Source of the DNA: SBBG01 sp033717875
GTDB taxonomy: Bacteria > Pseudomonadota > Gammaproteobacteria > Ga0077554 > Ga007554
Assembly: GCA_033717875.1 (NCBI GenBank)
Contig: JADDKJ010000003.1
Span: 41,726 to 105,725 of the forward strand
Direction of reading: 5' to 3'
DNA length: 64,000 nt
The translations under genes and the position numbers were made by a program. The notes beneath the pieces were generated by a model that saw only the letters and a list, made by a program, of their open reading frames with translations, was not told where the DNA came from and ran no database searches. Within the stretch, counting starts at the first letter, position 1. Every line of letters begins with the position of its first letter. This document shows, in pieces, positions 17,508 through 26,652 of this stretch.

Positions 17508-18656
17508 ATGTCTCCTCGCTATCTGGTCATTACTGAATTGTTCTTGCCCACCAAAGGCGGCACGGCGGTCTGGTTCGACGAGGTTTACCGGCGCATCGGC
17601 GGCAAGGAAATACACATCGTCACAGCGGATGTGCCGGGAGCCGCCGAACACGACGCGGCGCATCTCAACACCGTCCATCGCGTCTCGCTGCGCCGTCATT
17701 GGTGGCTCAAGCCCGAGTCGCTGGCGATGTATGCCAAGCTTTTCGGCAAGGCGCTGGGGCTGGCTCTGCGCCACGAATTCGACGCCGTTCATGCCGGGCG
17801 CGTCCTGCCCGAGGGGCTGGCGGGATGGGCGGTGGCGCGGCTCGTCCGCCGCCCGTTGGTGATTTATGCCCACGGCGAGGAGATCACGACCTGGCGGCAA
17901 TCCGGCAAGTTCCAGGCGATGGTGTTTGCCTACAAACACGCCGACCGGATCATCGCCAACAGCGAGTTCACCCGCGATGAGCTGCTCAAGCTGGGGGTGG
18001 CGGCGGACAAGATCGCACTGATTTCACCGGGCGTGGATGTCCACCGCTTTCGCTCCGGGCTGGAGACGTCCGATTTGCGCGCGTCGCTGGGCCTGACGGG
18101 CGGTCAGAAACTCATCCTCTCCGTGGGCCGCTTGAGCCGCCGCAAGGGCTTCGATCAGGTCATCGGAGCGTTGCCGGCGTTGTTGAGGCAGGGGATCGAC
18201 GCGCACTACGCTATTGTCGGCATTGGCGAAGACCGGGATTACCTGTCCGCGCTGGCCAGGCAGGCCGGCGTGGCGGACCGTGTTCATTTGCTGGGGCATG
18301 TGGCTGCCGAGGATCTGCCGCGATGGTATAATGCGGCGGATGTGTTCGCCATGCCCAACCGCGAGATCAATGGCGATAACGAGGGCTTCGGCATGGTGTT
18401 TCTGGAAGCGGCCGCCTGTGGCACGCCGGCGCTGGCGGGAAAGGCGGGTGGTACCGGCGCGGCGGTGATCGATGCTGTCACCGGCCTGAGAGTGGACGGT
18501 GTCTCGGTGGATGAGGTTGCCGCCGGCTTGAGCCGTTTGCTTGGCTCGCCCGACTTCGCCCGGCAGCTCGGCAGCCGTGGCCTTCAACGCGCCCTCGCCG
18601 AATTCGCCTGGGAAAAAGTGGCCGAGAAAACGCTGGCGTTGGGCAAGGGTCTTTAA
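17508..18656 (+). CDS. Glycosyltransferase, family 4
   Basis: A 382-residue GT-B enzyme starting RYLVITELFLPTKGGTAVWF. IYAHGEEITTW, IANSEFTRDELLKLGV, ISPGVDVHRF, LILSVGRLSRRKGFDQVI and the donor box EGFGMVFLEAAACGTPALAG are all typical of GT4. It resembles the phosphatidylinositol mannoside-type transferases, but donor is not assignable. Last gene of the exopolysaccharide locus; leuD begins 9 bp later on the same strand and could be cotranscribed. Confidence 0.87.
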   Translation: MSPRYLVITELFLPTKGGTAVWFDEVYRRIGGKEIHIVTADVPGAAEHDAAHLNTVHRVSLRRHWWLKPESLAMYAKLFGKALGLALRHEFDAVHAGRVLPEGLAGWAVARLVRRPLVIYAHGEEITTWRQSGKFQAMVFAYKHADRIIANSEFTRDELLKLGVAADKIALISPGVDVHRFRSGLETSDLRASLGLTGGQKLILSVGRLSRRKGFDQVIGALPALLRQGIDAHYAIVGIGEDRDYLSALARQAGVADRVHLLGHVAAEDLPRWYNAADVFAMPNREINGDNEGFGMVFLEAAACGTPALAGKAGGTGAAVIDAVTGLRVDGVSVDEVAAGLSRLLGSPDFARQLGSRGLQRALAEFAWEKVAEKTLALGKGL

Positions 18657-18665
18657 AGGGTCAAT

Positions 18666-19307
18666 ATGGAAAAATTCACGCGATTGACGGGCATCGTGGC
18701 GCCGCTGGACCGCGCCAATGTGGATACCGATGCGATCATTCCAAAACAGTTTCTGAAATCCATCAAGCGTACCGGTTTCGGGCCGAACCTGTTCGACGAG
18801 TGGCGCTACCTGGATCACGGCGAGCCGGACAGGGACAACAGCCAGCGTCCGCTCAACCCGGATTTCGTGCTCAACCAGCCGCGCTATCAGGGTGCGCAAA
18901 TCCTGTTGGCGCGCGACAACTTCGGCTGCGGCTCGTCGCGCGAGCATGCGCCCTGGGCATTGCAGGACTATGGTTTTCGCGTCATCATCGCGCCGAGCTT
19001 CGCCGATATTTTCTTCAACAACTGCTTCAAGAACGGCCTGCTGCCGATCGTGCTGGATGCCGTCACCGTGGACAAGCTGTTCAAGGAAACGGAAGCGGTG
19101 TCCGGTTACACCCTGACGGTGGAGCTGGGACAACAGACGATCACCACTCCCGCCGGTGAAGCGATCCCTTTCGAGGTGGATGCGTTCCGCAAACATTGTT
19201 TGCTCAACGGACTCGATGATATCGGCTTGACGCTGCAACATGTGGACGATATCAAGGCTTATGAAAAACGGCGTCGCAGCGAAACGCCATGGTTGTTTGG
19301 TTATTGA
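18666..19307 (+). CDS. leuD: 3-isopropylmalate dehydratase small subunit
   Basis: A 213-residue LeuD subunit, full length. With LeuC it isomerises 2-isopropylmalate to 3-isopropylmalate in leucine biosynthesis. Visible marks are NVDTDAIIPKQFLKSI near the N-terminus and DNFGCGSSREHAPWAL at about residues 80-95, the swivel-domain substrate loop. The leuB gene follows, but leuC, usually directly upstream, is absent: its place is taken by glycosyltransferase genes. LeuC must be encoded elsewhere. Confidence 0.95.
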   Translation: MEKFTRLTGIVAPLDRANVDTDAIIPKQFLKSIKRTGFGPNLFDEWRYLDHGEPDRDNSQRPLNPDFVLNQPRYQGAQILLARDNFGCGSSREHAPWALQDYGFRVIIAPSFADIFFNNCFKNGLLPIVLDAVTVDKLFKETEAVSGYTLTVELGQQTITTPAGEAIPFEVDAFRKHCLLNGLDDIGLTLQHVDDIKAYEKRRRSETPWLFGY

Positions 19308-19342
19308 TGCGGCACGAATATGTTTGAAGTGCAAGCCCCCGC

Positions 19343-19380
19343 ACCCTCACCCCAACCCTCTCCCGCGCGCGGGAGAGGGT
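19343..19380. repeat. REP-type palindrome
   Basis: The core is a perfect 26-base palindrome (ACCCTCTCCCGCG and its complement, 19355-19380) preceded by CACCCTCACCCC. It is a shortened relative of the element at 13084-13131 and lies between leuD and leuB. Confidence 0.75.
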
Positions 19381-19388
19381 GTATTTGT

Positions 19389-19418
19389 GGCCAGATGAAG
19401 TTAAAACTTCATCTGGCC
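19389..19418. repeat. Perfect 30-base palindrome upstream of leuB
   Basis: Arms GGCCAGATGAAGTT (19389-19402) and their exact complement (19405-19418) sit 23 bp before the leuB start and just after a REP element. No T-run follows. It could be an RNA hairpin or an operator. Confidence 0.6.
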
Positions 19419-19441
19419 GGATCAATAAGAGCATCTACAAA

Positions 19442-20518
19442 ATGACTAAAAAAATACTGGTATTACCCGGCGACGGCATCGGCACGGAAATCGTCGCCGA
19501 GGCGGTGAAGGTGCTTGATGCGCTGCGCCGCGATTTTGGCCTGAACGTCGAGATGGAGCATGCGCTGGTTGGCGGCGCGGCGTATGACGTGCATGGCCAT
19601 CCCTTGCCGGAACAGACGCTGGCGCTGGCCAAACAGGCCGACGCGGTGCTGCTCGGCGCGGTGGGTGGCCACCAATGGGAATCGCTCGACATCGCGGTGC
19701 GGCCGGAGAAGGGCTTGCTTGGATTGCGCTCGGGCCTGGGCCTGTTCTCCAACCTGCGTCCGGCGATCCTTTACCCGCAACTGGCCGATGCTTCCACGCT
19801 CAAACCCGAGGTGGTGGCGGGTCTGGATATCATGATCGTCCGCGAGCTGACCGGCGATATCTATTTCGGTCAACCACGCGGTGTTCGTGTGCTGGAAAAC
19901 GGCGAGCGCCAGGGTTTCAACACCATGGTATACAGCGAATCGGAGATCGAACGTATCGGCCGTTCCGCCTTCGAGATCGCCATGCGCCGCAACAAGCGTG
20001 TGTGTTCGGTGGACAAGGCCAACGTGCTGGAATGCACCGAGCTGTGGCGCGAGGTGATGACGCGCGTCGCCAGGGATTATCCCGGCGTGACGCTGACCCA
20101 CATGTACGTGGACAATGCCGCCATGCAACTGGTGCGCGCGCCCAAGCAGTTCGATGTGATGGTCACCGGAAACATGTTTGGTGATATTCTCTCCGATTGC
20201 GCGGCGATGTTGACCGGCTCGATCGGCATGCTGCCCTCGGCTTCGCTCGATGCCTCCGGCAAGGGCATGTATGAGCCGATACATGGTTCGGCGCCCGATA
20301 TCGCCGGCAAGGGCATCGCCAATCCGATCGCCACCATCCTGTCGGTGGCGATGATGTTGCGCTACACATTCAATGAGCCGGCCCTGGCCGCGCGCATCGA
20401 GGCGGCGGTGAACAAGGTGCTGGATCAGGGGCTGCGTACCGGCGATATTTACACGCCCGGCATGCGCAAGGCAGGTACCGCGGAGATGGGCGACGCGATC
20501 GTCGCCGCGCTGGTTTAA
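19442..20518 (+). CDS. leuB: 3-isopropylmalate dehydrogenase
   Basis: A 358-residue NAD-dependent dehydrogenase that oxidises and decarboxylates 3-isopropylmalate in leucine synthesis. The start MTKKILVLPGDGIGTEIV, the substrate-binding segments RPEKGLLGLRSGLGLF and VRELTGDIYFGQPRG, the metal-site region DNAAMQLVRAPKQFDV, and GSAPDIAGKGIANPIA near the NAD site are all present. The ATG at 19442 is chosen over an upstream in-frame GTG inside the palindrome region. It precedes asd by a few bases. Confidence 0.96.
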   Translation: MTKKILVLPGDGIGTEIVAEAVKVLDALRRDFGLNVEMEHALVGGAAYDVHGHPLPEQTLALAKQADAVLLGAVGGHQWESLDIAVRPEKGLLGLRSGLGLFSNLRPAILYPQLADASTLKPEVVAGLDIMIVRELTGDIYFGQPRGVRVLENGERQGFNTMVYSESEIERIGRSAFEIAMRRNKRVCSVDKANVLECTELWREVMTRVARDYPGVTLTHMYVDNAAMQLVRAPKQFDVMVTGNMFGDILSDCAAMLTGSIGMLPSASLDASGKGMYEPIHGSAPDIAGKGIANPIATILSVAMMLRYTFNEPALAARIEAAVNKVLDQGLRTGDIYTPGMRKAGTAEMGDAIVAALV

Positions 20519-20529
20519 AGGTGACAATG

Positions 20530-21555
20530 ATGAGCAAAAAATACGATGTCGCGGTCGTCGGCGCCACCGGCGCGGTGGGCGAGACCATGATCTCCATCCT
20601 CGAAGAACGCAACTTTCCGGTGGGCACGCTCTATCCCCTGGCGAGCAGCCGTTCGGCGGGCAGCAAGGTCGAATTCAAAGGGCGGCACATCACGGTGCAG
20701 GATCTGGCGGAATTCGATTTCTCCAAGGCGCGGATCGGCCTGTTTTCCGCCGGCGGCGAGGTTTCCGCGGTCTATGCTCCCAAGGCCGGCGCGGCCGGCT
20801 GTGTGGTGATCGACAACACCGCGCATTTCCGCTACGAGCCGGACATCCCGCTGGTGGTGCCCGAGGTCAATCCGCACGCCATCGCCGGTTATCGCGCGCG
20901 CAACATCATCGCCAATCCCAATTGCTCCACCATCCAGATGCTGGTGGCGCTGAAGCCGATCCACGATGCCGCCGGCATCGAGCGCATCAATGTCTGCACC
21001 TACCAATCGGTATCCGGGACGGGCAAGGAGGCGATCGAGGAACTGGCGGGTCAGACCGCCGCGCTGCTGAACGCCAAGCCGATCGAGCCGCGCGTTTATC
21101 CCAAACAGATCGCCTTCAACGTGCTGCCGCATATCGATGTATTCCAGGACAATGGCTATACCAAGGAAGAGATGAAAATGGTGTGGGAGACCCACAAGAT
21201 TTTCGAGGACGAGTCGATAAAGGTGAATCCGACGGCGGTGCGTGTGCCGGTGTTTTATGGCCATTCCGAGGCGGTGCATATCGAAACCCGCGAGAAGATC
21301 ACCGCCGCCGAGGCGCGCGCCCTGCTGGAAAAAGCGCCGGGCGTGGTGGTGCTGGATGAGCGCAAGCCGGGGGGCTATCCCACCGCCGTCACCGAGGCGG
21401 CGGGGAACGATCCCGTCTATGTCGGCCGCATTCGCGAGGACATTTCCCATCCCAGGGGTTTAGATTTATGGATCGTGGCCGATAATGTACGCAAGGGTGC
21501 GGCTTTGAATAGTATTCAGATCGCCGAGATTCTGATAAAAGATTATTTTGATTGA
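20530..21555 (+). CDS. asd: Aspartate-semialdehyde dehydrogenase
   Basis: A 341-residue enzyme that reduces aspartyl phosphate to aspartate semialdehyde, feeding lysine, methionine, threonine and diaminopimelate synthesis. Motifs: NADP loop GATGAVGETM at the N-terminus, catalytic Cys in ANPNCSTIQML, KQIAFNVLPHID and an active-site His in VFYGHSEAVH. Preceded by AAAGGTG; ATG at 20527 is an equally possible start one codon earlier. It sits in the conserved leuB-asd-fimV order. Confidence 0.95.
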   Translation: MSKKYDVAVVGATGAVGETMISILEERNFPVGTLYPLASSRSAGSKVEFKGRHITVQDLAEFDFSKARIGLFSAGGEVSAVYAPKAGAAGCVVIDNTAHFRYEPDIPLVVPEVNPHAIAGYRARNIIANPNCSTIQMLVALKPIHDAAGIERINVCTYQSVSGTGKEAIEELAGQTAALLNAKPIEPRVYPKQIAFNVLPHIDVFQDNGYTKEEMKMVWETHKIFEDESIKVNPTAVRVPVFYGHSEAVHIETREKITAAEARALLEKAPGVVVLDERKPGGYPTAVTEAAGNDPVYVGRIREDISHPRGLDLWIVADNVRKGAALNSIQIAEILIKDYFD

Positions 21556-21622
21556 AACATTTGCCAGCCACGGAATGACCTATCGCACCCCCTGATTCCG
21601 GTTTCGAAGCTTGGCAATACAA

Positions 21623-21684
21623 GGGCGCCTCTATAAATTCGCTAACACCACCATCGCGGTTTTAGCGAATTTATAGAGGCGCCC
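21623..21684. repeat. Short MITE-like inverted repeat
   Basis: Arms starting GGGCGCCTCTATAAATTCGC (23 bases, perfect) flank a 16-base loop containing CCATCGCGG. The same ends and the same CCATCGCGG segment occur in the longer element at 28526-28678, so this looks like an internally deleted copy. It lies 30 bp upstream of fimV. Confidence 0.75.
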
Positions 21685-21714
21685 ATAAGGAAGTTGCGAA
21701 CTCTGGAGAGATAC

Positions 21715-24501
21715 ATGCGCAAGCTGGGTTTGACGTTGGTTCCGCTGGTGCTGTTGCGAGCCGCGGATGTTTATGCCTTGGGACTGGGGGATATCGAGCT
21801 TCGTTCCGCGCTCAACCAGCCGCTGAATGCGGAAATCAAATTGCTATCGGCGACGCCCGCCGAATTGCAGGGACTCACCGTGGCACTGGCCCCCGAGGCG
21901 GCTTTCGCCAATGCTGGCGTGGAGCGGCTGGGGTTGCTGACCCAGATCAAATTCAACGTCGTTCAGAAGTCCGACGGTTCGCATGTCATCACGGTGACTT
22001 CCAACCAGCCGGTGCGCGAGCCTTTTCTCGATTTCCTGGTCGAGGTCAATTGGCCGGCCGGGCGCTTCGTGCGCGAATATACGCTGCTGCTCGATCCCGC
22101 CGTTACCGAGAACGCGAAAGACGCCGGGAACCCGGCGTTGATCGAGGTACCGGCCGCCACCAAGAGCAAGCCCCCCGCCGCGTCGTCCCCTGCCACATCG
22201 CAAGGCGAAATCCCTCCGCCGCCAGCGGCGGAATTGCTTGCCAAGAACGGAGACGGCGTGGGTGGCATAGCGAAAACCTCTCGCGTTTCCGTCCGGCAGA
22301 GCGATGGTCTGAGTTACGGGCCGACCACCCGAACGGACACGCTGTGGAAGATCGCCGAAGAAATGCGCCCGGACAAGTCCGTGAGCACTTCGCAGGTGAT
22401 GCTGGCCCTGCTCAAGCACAATCCTCACGCGTTTTCCGCCGACAACGTCAATAATCTGATGGCGGGCTACATCCTGCGTTTACCCTCGGCGGATGCTGTC
22501 CGCGCCATTTCTCCCCAACAAGCCGCCAGCGAAGTCGCGGCGCAGTACCAGCAATGGCTGGCGGTACAGCGGGGCGAGGCGGCTCCTGCGCGCGCCACGG
22601 CAGCGGCGGGAACAGGTGCGCAAGAAGGCGCGGCAACCAGCGGTGCGCAATTGAAGCTGGTGGTTCCCGGTGATGCCAAGACATCGATTGCTGGCGGCGC
22701 AAAAGCAGGTTCGCCCGATACCAATGATCTGGCCTCGCTGCGCAAGGAGCTGGCGCTGGCGCTCGAAACGGCCGAGGCTGGTCGCCAGGAGAATCAGGAA
22801 TTGCGTGAACGGCTGACGATGCTGGAACAGCAGATCGCCACCATGCAGCGCTTGATGAACCTCAAGAGTGAAGATCTTGCCGCGATGCAGAACAAGGCGG
22901 CGGCAAAGGCTCCAGCGACGGCTGCGCCGGCCACGCCGCCAGCGCCTTCGACTCAATCGTCCGCCGCGGCTGCCAAGCCACAGCAGGTAAAGACGCCGCC
23001 TCAACCCGAAGAGCCGGTGGCGACCGACGTGGTGGGCGAAATCATGAGCAATCCGCAGCAGCTGGGCGTGATTGCCGGCGGCTTCGTGTTGATCTCGGCG
23101 CTGTTGTGGGCGATGGTACGTCGCCGCCGTGCCGCCGCTCTGGAGGCGGCGGAGAATATGTTCAGCCGCTCCGCGCCCGCTCCTTCATCACCGCCAGGAG
23201 AAGACGTATCCAACGCCGCCGCCGCAGTGGCCGACGAAGAGGCCGCCGCCAGCGAACCGGCAGTGGTTTCACCCAAGAGCCAGGCGCATGCCATCCATGC
23301 CGAAGAGGGGATCATCGACCCCATCGCCGAGGCCGATGTGTATCTGGCATACAAGCGTTATGAACAAGCCGAGTCCCTGATCAAGGATGCCATGCGGCAT
23401 GATCCCCAGCGCCATGATCTGGTGTTGAAGCTGCTGGAAATTTATCACGCCGCCAAGAACAGGGATGCTTTCGAAACCCAAGCCGAGACGCTTTACGCCG
23501 CTTTGGGCGGCGAAGATCATCCCATGTGGCACAAGGTGGTGGAAATGGGCAGGCAGCTCTGCCCTGACCATCCTTTGTTCGCCAAAGCATCGTCCGCCGA
23601 CGTCGCGGTGGCAGGCGTTGCGCTTGCCGGGGCTGTGGGCGCGGGCGCAGCGATGGCCGCCGATGTCATGGAGAGCGGCGATGCCTCGCTGGACATGCAA
23701 GCGGCGCGTGCCCACGATGTTTCCGTTGAACTGGACAGTGATTTCGCGGCGGCGGGGGATCTCGACTCTCTTCAGGCGTCTGATCTGGACAGGGAAGCGC
23801 ACGCGGCGCCCGCTGACAACTTGATCGATTTCGAGTTCGGGTTGGACAAGCAAGGCACCGATGCCGTTGCGTTCGACAACAATGAGGTTCCCGCATCGCT
23901 GGATAACTCGCTGGATTTCGATTTGGGCCTGACCGGCGCGATCGACAGCCTGAGCGAGGCCGTCAAGAACAGTCCGGTGGCCGATGCCCCGGCGATGGCG
24001 GAAGACGCCGCTGTATTTCAACTCGACGATCAGACATTGGCGGGGCTGGAAGATATTTCCTCGGCTTTTGACGCGGAAACACCGCCGCAACCAGAGACGG
24101 CTTCGGATGATATAACGCTGGCTTCCGTCGAGCCGGTTGCCGAGGCGGCGCCGGAACTCAGCTATGACTTTGCCGAGGCCAAGGATGTTGCCGGTCATGG
24201 CGAGGTGATCGATCTGTCCGTGGCGGGCGAGGAAGCGCCAAGCCTCGCGGCCGACAATTGGGATCTCGAATCGCTGGCTTCTTCCTTCGATGGCACCGCG
24301 CCGGAACAGGCGCCCGCGCAACAAGGCGAGGACGATATCTTTGCCGGTATCGACATGGTCGGCACCAAACTCGATCTCGCCAAGGCCTATATCGACATGG
24401 AAGACAAGGACGGCGCCCGGATGCTGCTGAACGAGGTGCTGGAAGAGGGTAATGCCACTCAGAAACAGGAGGCGCAGGAGTTGATGGCGCAGCTTGCTTG
24501 A
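21715..24501 (+). CDS. fimV: FimV-family pilus/polar assembly protein
   Basis: A 928-residue inner-membrane protein that helps localise type IV pilus and polar machinery. Domains: signal peptide (about 1-21), FimV N-terminal domain starting LGDIELRSALNQPLNAEIKL, a LysM-like region around residues 205-265 (TLWKIAEEMRPDKS), a coiled coil (about 345-390), one membrane segment (LGVIAGGFVLISALLWAMV, about 450), a long acidic cytoplasmic region, and a C-terminal TPR-like domain (LDLAKAYIDMEDKDGARMLL). Start follows GGAGAG. Position after asd matches related genomes; the customary truA does not follow. Confidence 0.9.
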   Translation: MRKLGLTLVPLVLLRAADVYALGLGDIELRSALNQPLNAEIKLLSATPAELQGLTVALAPEAAFANAGVERLGLLTQIKFNVVQKSDGSHVITVTSNQPVREPFLDFLVEVNWPAGRFVREYTLLLDPAVTENAKDAGNPALIEVPAATKSKPPAASSPATSQGEIPPPPAAELLAKNGDGVGGIAKTSRVSVRQSDGLSYGPTTRTDTLWKIAEEMRPDKSVSTSQVMLALLKHNPHAFSADNVNNLMAGYILRLPSADAVRAISPQQAASEVAAQYQQWLAVQRGEAAPARATAAAGTGAQEGAATSGAQLKLVVPGDAKTSIAGGAKAGSPDTNDLASLRKELALALETAEAGRQENQELRERLTMLEQQIATMQRLMNLKSEDLAAMQNKAAAKAPATAAPATPPAPSTQSSAAAAKPQQVKTPPQPEEPVATDVVGEIMSNPQQLGVIAGGFVLISALLWAMVRRRRAAALEAAENMFSRSAPAPSSPPGEDVSNAAAAVADEEAAASEPAVVSPKSQAHAIHAEEGIIDPIAEADVYLAYKRYEQAESLIKDAMRHDPQRHDLVLKLLEIYHAAKNRDAFETQAETLYAALGGEDHPMWHKVVEMGRQLCPDHPLFAKASSADVAVAGVALAGAVGAGAAMAADVMESGDASLDMQAARAHDVSVELDSDFAAAGDLDSLQASDLDREAHAAPADNLIDFEFGLDKQGTDAVAFDNNEVPASLDNSLDFDLGLTGAIDSLSEAVKNSPVADAPAMAEDAAVFQLDDQTLAGLEDISSAFDAETPPQPETASDDITLASVEPVAEAAPELSYDFAEAKDVAGHGEVIDLSVAGEEAPSLAADNWDLESLASSFDGTAPEQAPAQQGEDDIFAGIDMVGTKLDLAKAYIDMEDKDGARMLLNEVLEEGNATQKQEAQELMAQLA

Positions 24502-24533
24502 CGTGAGTTGCCGGTGGCCAGTAGCCCGTGGTC

Positions 24534-24559
24534 GGTGGTTTTGCAAACCGGGAACCACC
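24534..24559 (+). terminator. Possible hairpin after fimV
   Basis: GGTGGTT and AACCACC pair around a 12-base loop, and outer GGTGGC/GCCACC bases can extend the stem. No T-run is present, so termination is not certain. Confidence 0.3.
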
Positions 24560-24592
24560 AGCCACCAGTGATCAACAATTAACCATCAGCGA

Positions 24593-25285
24593 ATGCGTGC
24601 AATTCATCCGATCATTCGCATCGCCGGTTTTCTGGTTCTGGCGGCCTTCCTTTCGTTTGGCAGTCTCAACATCCTGCTGATCGCGGCGGCATTGCTCGTC
24701 GTGCTCTACCTCATCGCCGGCGCCTCCCATCTCTCACCGGCGCTGAAGATGCTGCGCCGCATGCGTTGGCTGTTCCTGTCGCTGGCGATTGTCTACTTCT
24801 GGTTCACTCCCGGCGAGCCCCTGCTGTTTTCGGCTTCCTCATGGGCGCCCACCCGCGAAGGTCTGGAAGAAGGCGTGATACGCATCGCCTCGCTGATCGC
24901 CATTGTGTTGGCGGTCAATCTCCTGCTGCAAACCACCTCCCGCGATCAACTGCTGTCCGCCGTACACTGGCTGGCCGGGCCATTGCGCGTGATCGGCATT
25001 CCGCGCGACAGGCTCGCTCTGCGCATGACCTTGGTGTTCGACGCTGTTCCCAAAGTGCAGGCGTTGGTGGCGCCATCTTCCGCTGCTGATGTGCCACTGC
25101 CAGGCAAGGTGGCGCGGATTGGCAATACCATGTCAAGTCTCTATCAGCGGGTATTGACGCATGCGGAAGGCGAGGGCTGCCATACTATCGAAATCGCTAT
25201 GCATGGACGTCCTCCGTTTCTGCAATGGCTCTATCCGCTGTCGCTGGCCGTGGCGTTGTGGTTGGGGAGCATCTCGTTTGGGTAG
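24593..25285 (+). CDS. EcfT/CbiQ-family transmembrane protein
   Basis: A 230-residue protein with about five membrane segments and the pattern of energy-coupling-factor T components (CbiQ family): hydrophobic N-half, MRWLFLSLAIVYFWFTPGEP, then IGIPRDRLALRMTLVFDAVP, which resembles the cytoplasmic coupling helix. T components pass ATP-driven motion from the ATPases to a substrate-binding protein in vitamin or metal uptake. No ATPase or S component is adjacent, so it may work with partners elsewhere. The start ATG is 91 bp after fimV. Confidence 0.65.
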   Translation: MRAIHPIIRIAGFLVLAAFLSFGSLNILLIAAALLVVLYLIAGASHLSPALKMLRRMRWLFLSLAIVYFWFTPGEPLLFSASSWAPTREGLEEGVIRIASLIAIVLAVNLLLQTTSRDQLLSAVHWLAGPLRVIGIPRDRLALRMTLVFDAVPKVQALVAPSSAADVPLPGKVARIGNTMSSLYQRVLTHAEGEGCHTIEIAMHGRPPFLQWLYPLSLAVALWLGSISFG

Positions 25286-25290
25286 AGTGT

Positions 25291-25326
25291 GCGTCTCACG
25301 CACCCTTCATTGGGTGCGTGAGACGC
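25291..25326. terminator. Bidirectional hairpin between convergent genes
   Basis: Perfect 15-base arms GCGTCTCACGCACCC and complement flank a six-base loop. The right arm is also the last codons of hpnE, whose stop lies in the loop. The position between two convergent stop codons suggests a shared terminator. Confidence 0.65.
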
Positions 25327-26644
25327 GCCCTGCACTCGCTTGAATCCCTCTCGCGCACACCACGCCGCTGCGCACCGCGCCTTCCAGCGTCGCCGGATAA
25401 CCCGTGTCCGTATGGTCCCCCGCCAGCCACAGGCCGCGTATCGGTGTTTCCGCTTGTGGGCGTAGGGTGTTGATATTGGCGCGGCAGGAAAAGGTAGCGT
25501 ATTTTTCCCGGATCACCACGCCTTCACCGGCGCTGTGTTGCGGCGTGGGCCAATGCGGGAAGATGGATGCCAGTTCCTTGGCGACATGTGCGCTCAATTC
25601 GGCCTTGCTCATCGCCATGTGCGGACCGGGGCCGCTGATCACCACCGCCATCAGGCCCTGTTGTCCGTAGAGCGCGCGGTCGAATACCCACTGCGCGGTG
25701 GTGTCGAGCAGACCCACCATCGGTATCGGCAGGCGTGTCTGTGGCGGGTATCGCAGATAAACGGTGCAGATCGGTTCATGATCCAGCGCGGCAAGCCGCC
25801 GTGTGATGTCGCGCACGGCGGGATGCGGCGCCAGGAGGCGATGGCAGGCGATGGGCGGGACGGCCAGCACGACGTGATCGGCGGTGATCGTCTGGCTGTT
25901 CGCGATCACGCCGCGGATGACATTATCCTCAAAAACGAGTTCTTGCACGCGGTGACTGAGCTTGATTTCGCCGCCATGCCGTTCGATGAAACGCTGCGCG
26001 GGTTGCGGAAGCAGATTGCCAAGATCGGTACGTGTCAGAAGCAAATGAGAGTCGCTGTGACTGCGTGTGAAGGCGTCTTGCAAGACGCGCAGGAATACCT
26101 GCGTCGAAGCCTCGTGCAAGGGCGTGTTGAGCACCGCCAGGCACAACGGTTGCCATAGCGCCCGGATCAGCGCCGGCGACTGCCGATGATGCGCCAGCCA
26201 CGTTGCAAGGCCGGTGTCGTGTTCGATGGTGAACCCGCTTGCCAGCAGACCCCGGCACAGTGACAGCGCATTGAGCCGTTCCCCCAGGGTCAATCCTTCC
26301 GCTCGCAGCAGCGCGGTGACCAGGTGCAGCGGAGCGGGGAGGGGCGGGCAGGCGAGGCGGATGTCCGGCCGGTTGGGCGCCTTGTAAAGCAATTCCAGCG
26401 GGCGGCGCTCGACAACGCTGGATTCCGGTACCCCCAGGATTTCCAGCAGCCTCAGCGTGTCATGGTAAGCGCCGAGCAGCAGATGCTGGCCGTTGTCGAG
26501 GCGAAGGCCGTTGTGCTCGATGCCGCGCGCGCGCCCGCCCAGGTGTGGTCCGGCTTCGAGCAGCGTGACGCGCGCGCCGTGGCGGGCCAGCTCCACCGCC
26601 GCCGCCAGGCCCGCCCAGCCGCCACCCGCCACGATGATGCGCAT
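25307..26644 (-). CDS. hpnE: Hydroxysqualene dehydroxylase
   Basis: A 445-residue FAD enzyme of the amine-oxidase/phytoene-desaturase superfamily that removes the hydroxyl from hydroxysqualene to give squalene, the hopanoid precursor. The FAD dinucleotide motif is GGGWAGLAAAVELARHGARV at residues 7-26, followed by GGRARGIEHNGLRLDNGQHLLLG. The C-terminus has GLWLAGDHTDTGYPATLEGAVRSG, the conserved FAD-binding end. It is the last gene of hpnC-hpnD-hpnE, 8 bp after hpnD. Function is inferred from family and from the operon. Confidence 0.92.
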   Translation of the reverse strand: MRIIVAGGGWAGLAAAVELARHGARVTLLEAGPHLGGRARGIEHNGLRLDNGQHLLLGAYHDTLRLLEILGVPESSVVERRPLELLYKAPNRPDIRLACPPLPAPLHLVTALLRAEGLTLGERLNALSLCRGLLASGFTIEHDTGLATWLAHHRQSPALIRALWQPLCLAVLNTPLHEASTQVFLRVLQDAFTRSHSDSHLLLTRTDLGNLLPQPAQRFIERHGGEIKLSHRVQELVFEDNVIRGVIANSQTITADHVVLAVPPIACHRLLAPHPAVRDITRRLAALDHEPICTVYLRYPPQTRLPIPMVGLLDTTAQWVFDRALYGQQGLMAVVISGPGPHMAMSKAELSAHVAKELASIFPHWPTPQHSAGEGVVIREKYATFSCRANINTLRPQAETPIRGLWLAGDHTDTGYPATLEGAVRSGVVCARGIQASAGRVSRTQ

Positions 26645-26652
26645 GGGTTTTT

